Assembly: GCF_001436225.1 (NCBI RefSeq) | Contig: NZ_AYYO01000005.1 | Span: forward strand, 1-64,000 | Direction: 5' to 3' | Origin: Lacticaseibacillus sharpeae JCM 1186 = DSM 20505 | GTDB taxonomy: Bacteria > Bacillota > Bacilli > Lactobacillales > Lactobacillaceae | DNA: 64,000 bases | Shown: in pieces, positions 46,163 through 53,844 of the stretch | Position numbering within the stretch: the stretch's first letter is position 1 | Layout: each line of letters opens with the position of its first letter | Made by a program: the position numbers and the translations under genes | Notes under the pieces: model-generated | What the model was told of the DNA's origin: nothing | The model's database searches: none | Seen by the model: only the letters and a program-made list of their open reading frames with translations

Positions 46163-46573
46163 CTAATTTGCTTGCGCTGCTGGTTCAATGAAGTTAGCGA
46201 GAATCCCGTTAATGAACCGGGCTGTCTGCTCATCGGCAAATTTCTTCCCGAGTTCAATCGCTTCATTCAGGGCCGCCTTGTCGGGCAAGTCGTCCTCGTA
46301 CTTAATTTCGTAGAGCCCGAGACGCATGATAATCAGACTGGTTTTGGACAAACGGCTGAGCGTCCAGCCCTTCTTCAGGTGGGCAGTGATTTCCGCGTCC
46401 AGTTCGGTCTGGTGCAGGGTAACACCGTCAACCAAGCTAATCAGAAAGCCTGGGATGGTCTCCCCTTCAGGCAGAACTGCTGTGTACGTCATTTCGCGAT
46501 CTGCATCGGGATTGGCGTCAATGGCGAATAGCGTCTGAAAAGCTGCTTCGCGAATTGCGTGTCGAGTAAGCAT
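46163..46573 (-). CDS. nusB: Transcription antitermination factor NusB
   Basis: 136 residues of the NusB fold: TRHAIREAAFQTLFAID at the start, and DKAALNEAIELGKKF...FINGIL at the C-terminus. Acts in rRNA antitermination with NusE. Start overlaps the yqhY stop by one base. Confidence 0.95.
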   Translation of the reverse strand: MLTRHAIREAAFQTLFAIDANPDADREMTYTAVLPEGETIPGFLISLVDGVTLHQTELDAEITAHLKKGWTLSRLSKTSLIIMRLGLYEIKYEDDLPDKAALNEAIELGKKFADEQTARFINGILANFIEPAAQAN

Positions 46574-46995
46574 TATTCGTCATCCTCGGTATCTTCAAAT
46601 AAGTCTTTAGGGTCAATTTTAGCAACTTTTTCGGGCACAACCCCGACTACGTGAACGTTAACTTCAGTCAGGTCCAGGTCAGTCATGAATAAGAGCTGGT
46701 CACGTAAGGTTTCCTGCATGTCCAAGGCAACCTTGGGCACAGAAACGCCGTAGTTCAAGTACACGTAGACGTCAGCACTCAAGCGGCCGTTGTCTTCGTG
46801 CAGTGCAACACCCTTACCCCGGTTCTCCCGGCCGAACAACTGGTTGATGCTAGAAGCGAGGGTCCCCCGCATTTGGTAAACACCGTCAACGCCAACTGCG
46901 GCGATGCCAAGAATTACTTCGACAACCTCTGGCGCAATCTCAATTGTTCCTTCGTTGTCGTGTCCGGTTAAAATGATGTTCGTCTCTTCAGCCAT
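46573..46995 (-). CDS. yqhY: Asp23/Gls24 family protein YqhY
   Basis: 140 residues, second Asp23/Gls24 paralogue (IEIAPEVVEVILGIAAVGVDGVYQM). YqhY is linked to acetyl-CoA carboxylase control in Bacillus. Acidic C-terminus. Between efp and nusB, the usual site. Confidence 0.92.
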   Translation of the reverse strand: MAEETNIILTGHDNEGTIEIAPEVVEVILGIAAVGVDGVYQMRGTLASSINQLFGRENRGKGVALHEDNGRLSADVYVYLNYGVSVPKVALDMQETLRDQLLFMTDLDLTEVNVHVVGVVPEKVAKIDPKDLFEDTEDDE

Positions 46996-47070
46996 AACGC
47001 AACCTCCTTATTTGGTTGGTAGCAACTACTTGCTATCAGTACATGTCGTGCCCGTAAATATGCGCAGTAA

Positions 47071-47628
47071 TTATGCGCGTGAAATGTAAGAACCGTCAGT
47101 CGTGTTAATCGTCAGGACGTCGCCTTCGTTAATGAAGAATGGGACGTTGACCACAAGGCCGGTTTCCATCGTTGCAGGCTTGGAACCACCTGAACTGGTG
47201 TTACCACGAATCCCGGGTTCGGTTGCACTAACAGTCAGGTCAACTGTCTTAGGCATTTCAACCCCGAGTGTTTCGTTGCCGTGCATGATGATGGTGACAA
47301 CCATTTCTTCCTTAAGGTACTTAAGCGCATCAGCAAGCTGATCTGCGGACAGAGCAATCTGTTCGTAGGTTTCCTGATCCATGAAGTTGTACTGGTCGCC
47401 ATCAGCGTACAAGTACTGCATCTTCTTGGTGTCAATCTGCGCCTTCTCAACCTTTTCGGTGGAACGGAAGGTCTTTTCTTGAACGGAACCGGTCCGCAGG
47501 TTCTTCAGGGTTGAACGTACGAATGCGCTCCCCTTACCTGGCTTAACGTGCTGGAATTCAACAATGCGCCAAAGGTCATTGTCGACTTCAATCGTCAGTC
47601 CGTTCTTAAAATCGTTTACTGAAATCAT
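47071..47628 (-). CDS. efp: Elongation factor P
   Basis: 185 residues with the KOW-like N-terminal domain and the modified-loop region PGKGSAFVR (Lys in GKG), plus two OB domains. Rescues ribosomes stalled on polyproline. Promoter TTGCGC-17-TACCAT (47687-47659) is a possible match. Confidence 0.96.
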   Translation of the reverse strand: MISVNDFKNGLTIEVDNDLWRIVEFQHVKPGKGSAFVRSTLKNLRTGSVQEKTFRSTEKVEKAQIDTKKMQYLYADGDQYNFMDQETYEQIALSADQLADALKYLKEEMVVTIIMHGNETLGVEMPKTVDLTVSATEPGIRGNTSSGGSKPATMETGLVVNVPFFINEGDVLTINTTDGSYISRA

Positions 47629-47954
47629 GCGAATCCTCCAAGATTACATTCTGTTTTTATGGTAACAAAAGCGTCTAACGGGCGCAAGAAAACTCGCGTC
47701 CGCACACACAAAAACACCGGAGTCACGCACCATCATGCAGAGCTAGTCTACTTGACGGGCGGGGCCATCTGGGTGCGGCGTGCGTTTAATCTGTCTGCTT
47801 CGAGCAGGCCAGACTCAATCGTTTGATTCATAGTTTGCCTCTTACTGGACGAAGTTGTCCGTAACGTGGTGGTGGCCCGTTCAAATAACGAACCACTTAG
47901 GTAAAATATACGCCAAATCGACACCAACGACAACGTTAGAACGTATCCTAACAT
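47629..47954. other. Gene-poor interval between efp and the rpmA terminator
   Basis: No convincing gene. The minus strand has a 27-codon frame (MNQTIESGLLEADRLNARRTQ) preceded by AAGAGG inside a longer ATG frame from 47954, but it lacks homology and a good start signal. The efp promoter lies at its lower end. Confidence 0.5.
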
Positions 47955-47985
47955 TAAAAAAACGCTCCTCGAGGGGAGCGTTTTA
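47955..47985 (-). terminator. Terminator after rpmA
   Basis: ACGCTCC / GGAGCGT stem followed by seven T on the minus strand. Confidence 0.9.
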
Positions 47986-47994
47986 TCAGCTTAA

Positions 47995-48279
47995 TTAAGC
48001 TTCCACTGGGTAAACGGAGACCTGCTTCTTGTCGCGGCCAAGACGTTCGAACTTAACGATACCGTCTGCAACTGCGAAAAGCGTGTCATCGCCACCGATC
48101 TGAACGTTCGTCCCTGGGTGAATCTTCGTACCGCGCTGACGGTAGAGGATGTTACCAGCCTTAACGAACTGACCATCGGCGCGCTTGCTGCCAAGACGAC
48201 GACCTGCAGAGTTACGACCGTTAGATGTGGAACCGCCCCCCTTATGGTGAGAGAGGAATTCAAGGTTTTGCATTTCCAT
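47995..48279 (-). CDS. rpmA: 50S ribosomal protein L27 with Firmicutes N-terminal extension
   Basis: 94 residues. Canonical core [23 protein letters not shown], preceded by the extension [13 protein letters not shown]. In Firmicutes this extension is removed by protease Prp at an FF-type motif; here it reads LEFLS. Only 52 bp separate it from rplU, so no prp gene lies between, unlike the usual rplU-prp-rpmA order. Confidence 0.95.
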   Translation of the reverse strand: MEMQNLEFLSHHKGGGSTSNGRNSAGRRLGSKRADGQFVKAGNILYRQRGTKIHPGTNVQIGGDDTLFAVADGIVKFERLGRDKKQVSVYPVEA

Positions 48280-48331
48280 TGTAGTACACCTCCATATATA
48301 GGATTAATACGGATTGCTCCGTGGATTAGAA

Positions 48332-48640
48332 TTAAAGGTTGATAGCGTCAATCGTAACTTTCGTGTATGGCTGACGGTGACCCTTCTTCTGGTGTTGGTG
48401 CTTCTTAGGCTTGTACTTGTAAGTAACAACCTTCTTTTCCCGGCCCTGTTTTTCAACCTTACCGGTAACAGTAGCACCTTCAACAACGGGCGTGCCAATC
48501 TTGGTTTCGTCGCCGCCGACAAGAATAACCTGGTCAAAGGTTACGGTTGAGCCTTCTTCTGCGTCGAGCTTTTCGACGTAGATAGCCTTACCAGCCTCTG
48601 CCTTGTACTGCTTGCCGCCAGTCTTGATAATTGCGTACAT
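48332..48640 (-). CDS. rplU: 50S ribosomal protein L21
   Basis: 102 residues starting [18 protein letters not shown], the family signature; C-terminal [19 protein letters not shown] binds rRNA. The ATG follows AGGAGG; the earlier in-frame start is rejected. Confidence 0.97.
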   Translation of the reverse strand: MYAIIKTGGKQYKAEAGKAIYVEKLDAEEGSTVTFDQVILVGGDETKIGTPVVEGATVTGKVEKQGREKKVVTYKYKPKKHQHQKKGHRQPYTKVTIDAINL

Positions 48641-48664
48641 GTGTACACCTCCTACGTGCCTCAT

Positions 48665-48740
48665 CGGCTAATTCCCTGAGTACTCGCCGCGATAGGTGCT
48701 TACGCTTAATGCCTATCTACGTGCGGTTGCAGTCGCAGGG
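48665..48740 (-). promoter_or_regulatory. Probable ribosomal protein L21 leader
   Basis: GC-rich 5' leader with inverted repeat GATAGGTGCTTACG / TAATGCCTATC upstream of rplU. An L21 leader at this place is known in Firmicutes; the fold was not computed here. Confidence 0.55.
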
Positions 48741-48796
48741 TGACAAATACAACGTTGATATTTTACCATAACCAGCCAATTTCACAACCCTTTACT

Positions 48797-48842
48797 GAAA
48801 AAATGTGCCTGTTAACCGCAAATAGCGCGGAAAACAGGCACA
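48797..48842 (-). terminator. Terminator of the tetR gene
   Basis: GTGCCTGTT / AACAGGCAC with an inner GC stem, then a T-run on the minus strand. Confidence 0.88.
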
Positions 48843-48871
48843 ACTGACGTTAAAATTAGCGTTCCCGCACG

Positions 48872-49468
48872 TTAGCGGTAAAAATTTTGCAAATGCAAAT
48901 GTAATTCAGGGGCGAACGTATTCAGTTGCTGAATTAATAGTTGCACGTATTCGGCCGTCCAGTCATTCTCGGCTAAACTCCAGCGGCGAATAATGGCGAC
49001 ATCCAGCATTGCGGCCAAATCAATGATGTCGGCTAATTGCAATATGCCGGTGTATTGCTCCGCGTTGGTATTGGCGTAGGCCACAAGTGCGCGCGTCAAC
49101 TCAGTGTGCAGTGCTTTGATGAACGCATCCCCGTCGTTTTGGAACAGGACGGCAAATCCGTTTTGTGCATTGCGGGCATAAGCTAACGCCGCCTGCAAGT
49201 TCATATGTGGGGTAACATTGGCCTCATCTGTCAGCACACAGTGGTGCATAAAATCGGCGGCGGTATCCACCAACACGGCAGCGAAGAATTCTGCCTTATC
49301 TGCATAATGTTGGTAGAACGTTCCGCGCGTGACTCCGGCAAGCGACGTGATGTGGGCCACACTAAGTTGCTTTTCATCGCCAGAGAGGCTTGCTATGTAT
49401 GCCTGCCGCAATCGTTTCTTGGTCTTGATAACTCGTGGATCTGTGTGCCGCTGCTGTTCCACTGGCAT
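48872..49468 (-). CDS. TetR family transcriptional regulator
   Basis: 198 residues. N-terminal helix-turn-helix region (SLSGDEKQLSVAHITSLAGVTRGTFYQHYADKAEFF) of TetR type, longer helical ligand domain. Divergent from a small membrane protein gene, a likely target. Ligand unknown. Confidence 0.9.
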   Translation of the reverse strand: MPVEQQRHTDPRVIKTKKRLRQAYIASLSGDEKQLSVAHITSLAGVTRGTFYQHYADKAEFFAAVLVDTAADFMHHCVLTDEANVTPHMNLQAALAYARNAQNGFAVLFQNDGDAFIKALHTELTRALVAYANTNAEQYTGILQLADIIDLAAMLDVAIIRRWSLAENDWTAEYVQLLIQQLNTFAPELHLHLQNFYR

Positions 49469-49550
49469 TATGGTTCACCTCCTAAACTACTAGGAAAAGT
49501 ATACCAATCTGGATTGAACGTGTCCACAGTGCTTTGACGTTATGTTAAAC

Positions 49551-49579
49551 TTGTTCCAGCGCCCATCATCGTATATACT
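49551..49579 (+). promoter_or_regulatory. Promoter of the small membrane protein
   Basis: TTGTTC (49551-49556), 17-bp spacer, TATACT (49574-49579), about 45 bp before the start codon. Confidence 0.65.
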
Positions 49580-49623
49580 GCGCTCATAGTCTCGTACACG
49601 TCGGGACATCCAGGAGGTTTCAT

Positions 49624-49860
49624 ATGTTTATCGACATCATCATCTACTTAATCGTCGCCGGCCTGCTCGCCGTGGTCATCGCGCGCCTCAGCCAGCCCCT
49701 TAACCTGGTAGTCGCGGCAATCATCGTTTTGCTCGTCCTCATCATCGCCCTGAAACTCTTCGGCGTTGGCATCTTCAGCCTGCTGCTCCTCGTATGGATG
49801 CTGCTAGTCATCGGTGGGTTATACCTGTTGCGTGGCTATGTGCGTAGTGGGCGGATTTAA
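49624..49860 (+). CDS. Small membrane protein, two or three hydrophobic segments
   Basis: 78 residues, almost entirely hydrophobic (MFIDIIIYLIVAGLLAVVIARL, LNLVVAAIIVLLVLIIALKLFGV, IFSLLLLVWMLLVIGGLYLL). Good AGGAGG before the ATG, own promoter and terminator. Function unknown. Confidence 0.7.
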   Translation: MFIDIIIYLIVAGLLAVVIARLSQPLNLVVAAIIVLLVLIIALKLFGVGIFSLLLLVWMLLVIGGLYLLRGYVRSGRI

Positions 49861-49880
49861 CTTAACTTTAATATATAGGA

Positions 49881-49912
49881 AAAGGGGCGGACAAATAATG
49901 TCCGCCCCTTTA
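49881..49912 (+). terminator. Terminator of the small membrane protein gene
   Basis: AAGGGGCGGACA / TGTCCGCCCCTT followed by a short T-tract. Confidence 0.85.
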
Positions 49913-49967
49913 TCGTGCCCCTGCCAAGGACCTTAAGCATACCACTTGGGCGGAACAGTTGGCACCT

Positions 49968-50219
49968 TTAATTAGCATTTTCATCCAACTGCGCCAAGGG
50001 GCCTAAGAATTCGGTTGTCGGGGCGAGGGTCACTACGCAGTTATACGTCGCGCGCAGGAGCCAATACGCGTCATTGCCAAAACGTAAGTCGGCATCAACC
50101 GCCTGGGCGGCCCGGACAACGGTTGCCATCACCCCATCGTTCGAGGTATGCAGACCGCCGCGATTCCACCAGAACCACACGTGCTCACCGCCAATCACCG
50201 TTTGCAATACGAAATCCAC
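49968..50219 (-). CDS. Hypothetical protein
   Basis: 83 residues, unrecognised. GGGAGG lies seven bases before a GTG at 50219, which is preferred over the ATG at 50237 within the site. Aromatic-rich sequence (HVWFWWNRGG). No operon partner. Confidence 0.55.
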   Translation of the reverse strand: MDFVLQTVIGGEHVWFWWNRGGLHTSNDGVMATVVRAAQAVDADLRFGNDAYWLLRATYNCVVTLAPTTEFLGPLAQLDENAN

Positions 50220-50274
50220 TAGGGCACCTCCCGGCATTCATCGTTACCTCTAGTTTACCAGTTGCCTGACCAAT

Positions 50275-50330
50275 TCAAAAAATCCCCCGAAGCAAAATGC
50301 CGTCATACCGGCTTTTCGCTTCGGGGGATT
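50275..50330 (-). terminator. Terminator after proA
   Basis: AATCCCCCGAAGC / GCTTCGGGGGATT with a U-run on the minus strand. Confidence 0.88.
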
Positions 50331-50390
50331 TGTGGTTGACCCCAATTTTTTTGCAAAATGCGTAACGGGATAAACCACTTTTTGCAACCG

Positions 50391-51641
50391 CTACTGCCGC
50401 ACCTGCCCGTTACCCGTAATCTCATACTTGATGGTTGTCAGGGCAGTCAGGCCCATTGGTCCGCGCGCGTGCAGCTTCTGGGTGCTAATTCCGATCTCGG
50501 CGCCGAAACCAAATTCCATGCCGTCCGTGAACCGTGTCGATGCGTTCACGTACACACAGGCGGCATCAACACGCTGCTGAAACCGCTGGCCCGCAGCGAT
50601 TGAATTCGTCACGATGGTCTCTGAGTGCTTCGTGTTGTGTGCATTGATGTGGGCAATCGCGTCATCTTCGGAATCCACAATCTTCACGGCCATAATCAAG
50701 TCATTATATTCGGTGTCCCAATCAGCAGCGGTGGCAGCCACAACATCGGGCACGAGTGCGGCCACCCGGTCATCCCCGCGCACTTCAACGCCGTGCGCCC
50801 GCAGCGCAGTAACCAGCGCCGGCACAAATTCAGCGGCAACGTCCTTGTGTACGAGCAGCTTCTCGGCCGCGTTGCAAACTGATGGCCGCTGCACCTTCGC
50901 GTTGACCGTGATGTCAATCGCCATGGGCAGTTCGGCGTGCGCATCCACGTAAATATGGCAGTTACCCGCACCCGTTTCAATCACCGGCACCGTCGCCTGC
51001 TGCACAACCGCGTTGATGAGCCCGGCCCCACCACGCGGAATCAGCACATCCAGGTACGCAGTCAGGTGCATGAACTGTGCGGCCAGTTCGTGGCTCGGAT
51101 CCGTAATTAGCTGGATGGCCGCCACCGGTAAACCTGCCGTTTTGAGTGTTGCCCGCAAAACGGTCACCAGCGCGATATTGCTGTGCATGGCTTCCTTGCC
51201 GCCGCGCAGAATCACTGCGTTGCCGCTCTTGAAGCAGAGTCCTGAAGCATCCACGGTCACGTTCGGGCGGGCTTCGAAAATCATGCCGACCACCCCAAGT
51301 GGCACCCGTTTCTGCAGAATCTGCAGTCCAGCATCGTTCACCCAGCCCCGGTCGATTTTGGCGGTCGGGTCGGCCAGAGCGGCGACGTCCCGCAGACCCT
51401 GGGCCATATCGGCAATCCGCTCGGGGGTCAGACGCAGGCGGTCAACGAATTTGGCTGCCACTAGGTTTCCCAACAGGTCCTCCTGGTTGGCCGCGATAAT
51501 CGTTGGCGTGGCCGCAACCAGGTCATCCGCCATCTGCCGCAACACGATATTCTTCTGGTCAGTACTGAGCAAAGCCAGACTGTAGGCTGCATTTTTCGCT
51601 GCTTGCCCCATAGCATTCAAATCATTCTTGTTAATTACCAT
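50391..51641 (-). CDS. proA: Glutamate-5-semialdehyde dehydrogenase
   Basis: 416 residues; reduces glutamyl-5-phosphate in proline synthesis. Aldehyde dehydrogenase fold with the catalytic cysteine in PSVCNAAEKLLV and the NADP-binding GMIFEARPNV. The ATG at 51641 overlaps the proB stop by 11 bases; the longer reading is rejected. Confidence 0.96.
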   Translation of the reverse strand: MVINKNDLNAMGQAAKNAAYSLALLSTDQKNIVLRQMADDLVAATPTIIAANQEDLLGNLVAAKFVDRLRLTPERIADMAQGLRDVAALADPTAKIDRGWVNDAGLQILQKRVPLGVVGMIFEARPNVTVDASGLCFKSGNAVILRGGKEAMHSNIALVTVLRATLKTAGLPVAAIQLITDPSHELAAQFMHLTAYLDVLIPRGGAGLINAVVQQATVPVIETGAGNCHIYVDAHAELPMAIDITVNAKVQRPSVCNAAEKLLVHKDVAAEFVPALVTALRAHGVEVRGDDRVAALVPDVVAATAADWDTEYNDLIMAVKIVDSEDDAIAHINAHNTKHSETIVTNSIAAGQRFQQRVDAACVYVNASTRFTDGMEFGFGAEIGISTQKLHARGPMGLTALTTIKYEITGNGQVRQ

Positions 51642-52464
51642 TAACAGCATCCTCCAATTCGCGGTGGCCAAACCAGGTCCCGAGTCGTTCACCAGCCAAA
51701 ATTCGCAGCACGATGCGCGGGTCGGCGCCATTGGCCAGCACCATTTGCCCACCACCAGCGAGCATGCGCTCTGCCGCCCGCAATTTGGTCACCATCCCGC
51801 CCGTACCAAAGCGCGTGCTCGTTCCGCCGGCGCCCATAATCACGCTGGCCGAAAGGTGCTCAACCTCATGGAGCAAGTGCGCATCGGCGAACTTGTTCGG
51901 ATCCTTGTCGAACAATCCGTCAATGTCCGACAACACAATCAACGTGTCCGCGCCAATCAAGGTCGCGACCATCGCGGACAGCTGGTCGTTATCCCCGAAC
52001 GTCGTGTGGTGGTCGAGCTCGTCGGTGGCCACCGAGTCGTTTTCGTTGACAATCGGCACCACACCCTGGTCGAGCAGTGCGTTGAAGGTGTCGAGCGCGT
52101 GCTGTTTACTCAGAGGGTAGTCGAACACGTCGTGGGTCAGGAGCAGCTGGCCCACCTGCGTGCCGTAGTCGCTGAAGCGCTGCGTGTAGAGGTTCATCAG
52201 TTCCATCTGCCCAATGGCGGCGAGCGCCTGTTGCTGCGCGATGGCTTCAGGCCGGGCCGTCAAGTGCATCCGGTCTAGGCCCACGCCGATTGCACCTGAG
52301 GATACCAACACCACCTGTGCACCCTGATTGTTAAGCGCCGACAGCGTGTAGGCAAGACGTTCAATCGTCTGCAGGTTGACCTTGCCCGTTGCCGGGTGGA
52401 TCAAGCTGCTCGTGCCAATTTTGACGACCACGCGGCCATATTTGATAATTCGCTTGTCTTGCAT
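51631..52464 (-). CDS. proB: Glutamate 5-kinase
   Basis: 277 residues, amino-acid kinase fold (VVVKIGTSSLI, VLVSSGAIGVG, NENDSVA, GTGGMVTKLRAA), apparently without the C-terminal PUA domain. The ATG at 52464 has TGGAGG upstream. First gene of proBA, under the proline T-box. Confidence 0.96.
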   Translation of the reverse strand: MQDKRIIKYGRVVVKIGTSSLIHPATGKVNLQTIERLAYTLSALNNQGAQVVLVSSGAIGVGLDRMHLTARPEAIAQQQALAAIGQMELMNLYTQRFSDYGTQVGQLLLTHDVFDYPLSKQHALDTFNALLDQGVVPIVNENDSVATDELDHHTTFGDNDQLSAMVATLIGADTLIVLSDIDGLFDKDPNKFADAHLLHEVEHLSASVIMGAGGTSTRFGTGGMVTKLRAAERMLAGGGQMVLANGADPRIVLRILAGERLGTWFGHRELEDAVNGN

Positions 52465-52496
52465 CGCTTGTTCCTCCATCGGTGGTTGGGTTAAAA

Positions 52497-52690
52497 AAAG
52501 AGCGCCAGTTCAACCGAGGCACCCGTCTCCGGGCGGTACCATCCTCGTTTGAAGCAGCACTCCACACTTTTGCAAATATTATAAAACTAAGATTAACTCC
52601 AGCTTGGATTCGCAACTTCGAGACGGCTTGCAGTCGGTGACCGTCCTTCCTGGGCTGTGCTACTATGACCAGAGGGTTGAGCTTCCTCAA
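52497..52690 (-). promoter_or_regulatory. T-box riboswitch with proline specifier (CCA)
   Basis: Reading on the minus strand: AGTA (52664-52661) and specifier CCA (52607-52605) in the Stem I loop, then the T-box GAGGATGGTACCGCC (52546-52532) and a long terminator (ending at about 52497 in a T-run) whose arms span CTTCAA and the region after the T-box. CCA is a proline codon and the operon makes proline. Confidence 0.9.
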
Positions 52691-52697
52691 CAAAAGT

Positions 52698-52726
52698 AGT
52701 TTAACTTACTTTGTTTCTGAAAGCAA
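52698..52726 (-). promoter_or_regulatory. Promoter of the T-box/proBA operon
   Basis: TTGCTT (52726-52721), 17-bp spacer, TAAACT (52703-52698), just upstream of the leader. Confidence 0.65.
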
Positions 52727-52783
52727 ATGCTATTTTTGGAGGTAAACAACATTGGTTAGCCTGTGACCCCGTCATCATTCGTG

Positions 52784-52812
52784 TTAACATTGTTATAACC
52801 ATGTGCTACAAT
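52784..52812 (+). promoter_or_regulatory. Promoter/operator of the toxin-antitoxin pair
   Basis: TTAACA (52784-52789), 17-bp spacer, TACAAT (52807-52812). Two short palindromes sit on it, GTTAAC (52783-52788) and GTTATAAC (52792-52799), candidate sites for autorepression by the antitoxin. Confidence 0.65.
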
Positions 52813-52834
52813 TTAGGATAAAGGGGATGAAAAT

Positions 52835-53113
52835 ATGGCGACAAAGACAACTGATCGTGTAACCGTTCGGGTTGATCCTGAACTGAAGGCAAAAGTGCAA
52901 CACGACCTTAAAGAAATGGGTTTAGACATGAGTACGCTCATCACGATGACCTTTAAGCAGATAGCACGAACACACCGCCTACCGTTTACTCCCGATGCAA
53001 ACAGCCCAATGGACATTGCGGTTGCAAATGTGCTTGCTGGAAACGTCGTGCAACATGGATCTGTTGATGACTACCTCAAAGAGATTGATAGTTATGACGA
53101 TACAGAGGATTGA
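52835..53113 (+). CDS. dinJ: RelB/DinJ-type antitoxin
   Basis: 92 residues. N-terminal ribbon-helix-helix (DRVTVRVDPELKAKVQHDLKEMGLDMSTLITMTF) and a C-terminal acidic tail that binds the toxin. AAGGGG precedes the ATG. AT-richer than the flanking genes. Overlaps the toxin gene by 20 bases. Confidence 0.88.
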   Translation: MATKTTDRVTVRVDPELKAKVQHDLKEMGLDMSTLITMTFKQIARTHRLPFTPDANSPMDIAVANVLAGNVVQHGSVDDYLKEIDSYDDTED

Positions 53114-53384
53114 CACAGCAGACGGATATGACCGTCAATTAAAACGGATGTTTAAGAAGCACTACAGCAAATCGCTATACAAGGAAGCAATTCGTGCTTT
53201 AGCAAGTGATGACCGTCCTGTGTTAAACCAGTTGAGCGATCACGCGCTACACGGCAACTGGCAAGGGTTTCGCGAATTACACGTAGACAAAAAAGACTGG
53301 TTATTAGCGTACACAATCGACAATGGTAAGTTAATTTTAACTCTGACCGCGACGGGCACTCATGATGATTTGTTCGGGCATTAA
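53094..53384 (+). CDS. yafQ: YafQ-type mRNA interferase toxin
   Basis: 96 residues of the RelE/YafQ fold: HALHGNWQGFRELHVDKKDWLLAYTI and LTLTATGTHDDLFG contain the histidines, aspartates and terminal phenylalanine used for ribosome-dependent mRNA cleavage. The start ATG lies within the antitoxin's last codons; the longer ORF from 52995 is rejected. Confidence 0.9.
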   Translation: MTIQRIDTADGYDRQLKRMFKKHYSKSLYKEAIRALASDDRPVLNQLSDHALHGNWQGFRELHVDKKDWLLAYTIDNGKLILTLTATGTHDDLFGH

Positions 53385-53412
53385 CACTCACAACAACGTG
53401 GGTGTTTTCTTT
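53383..53412 (+). terminator. Terminator of the toxin-antitoxin operon
   Basis: AACACTCAC / GTGGGTGTT followed by TTCTTTT, starting in the toxin stop codon. Confidence 0.75.
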
Positions 53413-53475
53413 TGCAAAAAAAATAGCCCCCACCCAAAAGTGAGAGCAACCGCCCCGAGCAGTTATAATTTTCGT

Positions 53476-53587
53476 AACCCACAACCCACACTGCAACCCA
53501 CAAACTTATGTGGGTATTTGAGTTTTGTAGGTTTTTAGTTGTAATTATTTGTTATCTGAATGCCTATCTGACGCTATTCGACGCTAT
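53476..53587. repeat. Repeat-rich scar next to tRNA-Arg
   Basis: Three AACCCACA direct repeats (53476-53502, two sharing one base), an inverted ACCCACA copy (53509-53515) and two GACGCTAT repeats (53570-53577, 53580-53587), immediately downstream of the tRNA 3' end. Such spacing resembles integrase arm sites. No integrase gene or duplicated tRNA end was found. Confidence 0.5.
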
Positions 53588-53602
53588 AAAAAAGTCTGCT
53601 TA

Positions 53603-53676
53603 TGCGACAGGCGGGGTTCGAACCCGCGACCGATGGTTTAGAAGACCATTGCTCTATCCAACTGAGCTACTATCGC
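53603..53676 (-). tRNA. tRNA-Arg (anticodon TCT)
   Basis: Reading on the minus strand: acceptor GCGATAG pairs with CTGTCGC, D-arm AGCTCAGTTGGATAGAGC, anticodon stem ATGGT/ACCAT around TCT, T-arm with GGTTCGAA. Discriminator A; CCA not encoded. Confidence 0.95.
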
Positions 53677-53777
53677 GAACGCATACTAGTATATGGAAAA
53701 TAACGGGCAATTGTCAATCTAATTCAACAAGATGTGTGTGACAAAAACGCCGCGACAAAAAGATTTCGCGAACGGCC

Positions 53778-53806
53778 TTGCCCCAATTGCCATTCCGGCA
53801 TACACT
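53778..53806 (+). promoter_or_regulatory. Promoter of pepX
   Basis: TTGCCC (53778-53783), 17-bp spacer, TACACT (53801-53806). Confidence 0.6.
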
Positions 53807-53844
53807 ATTTTTAATGAACATTAAAGAATGAAAAGAGGACCATC

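Noticed and set aside
47748-47954. 68-codon minus-strand frame between efp and rpmA
   Set aside because: Starts inside the terminator of rpmA, no credible binding site and no homology. The inner 27-codon frame is kept only as a remark.
53476-53587. CRISPR array
   Set aside because: Repeats are short, irregularly spaced and without spacers of constant length; no cas genes nearby.
53508-53741. 77-codon plus-strand ORF across the tRNA
   Set aside because: Overlaps tRNA-Arg and has no start signal.
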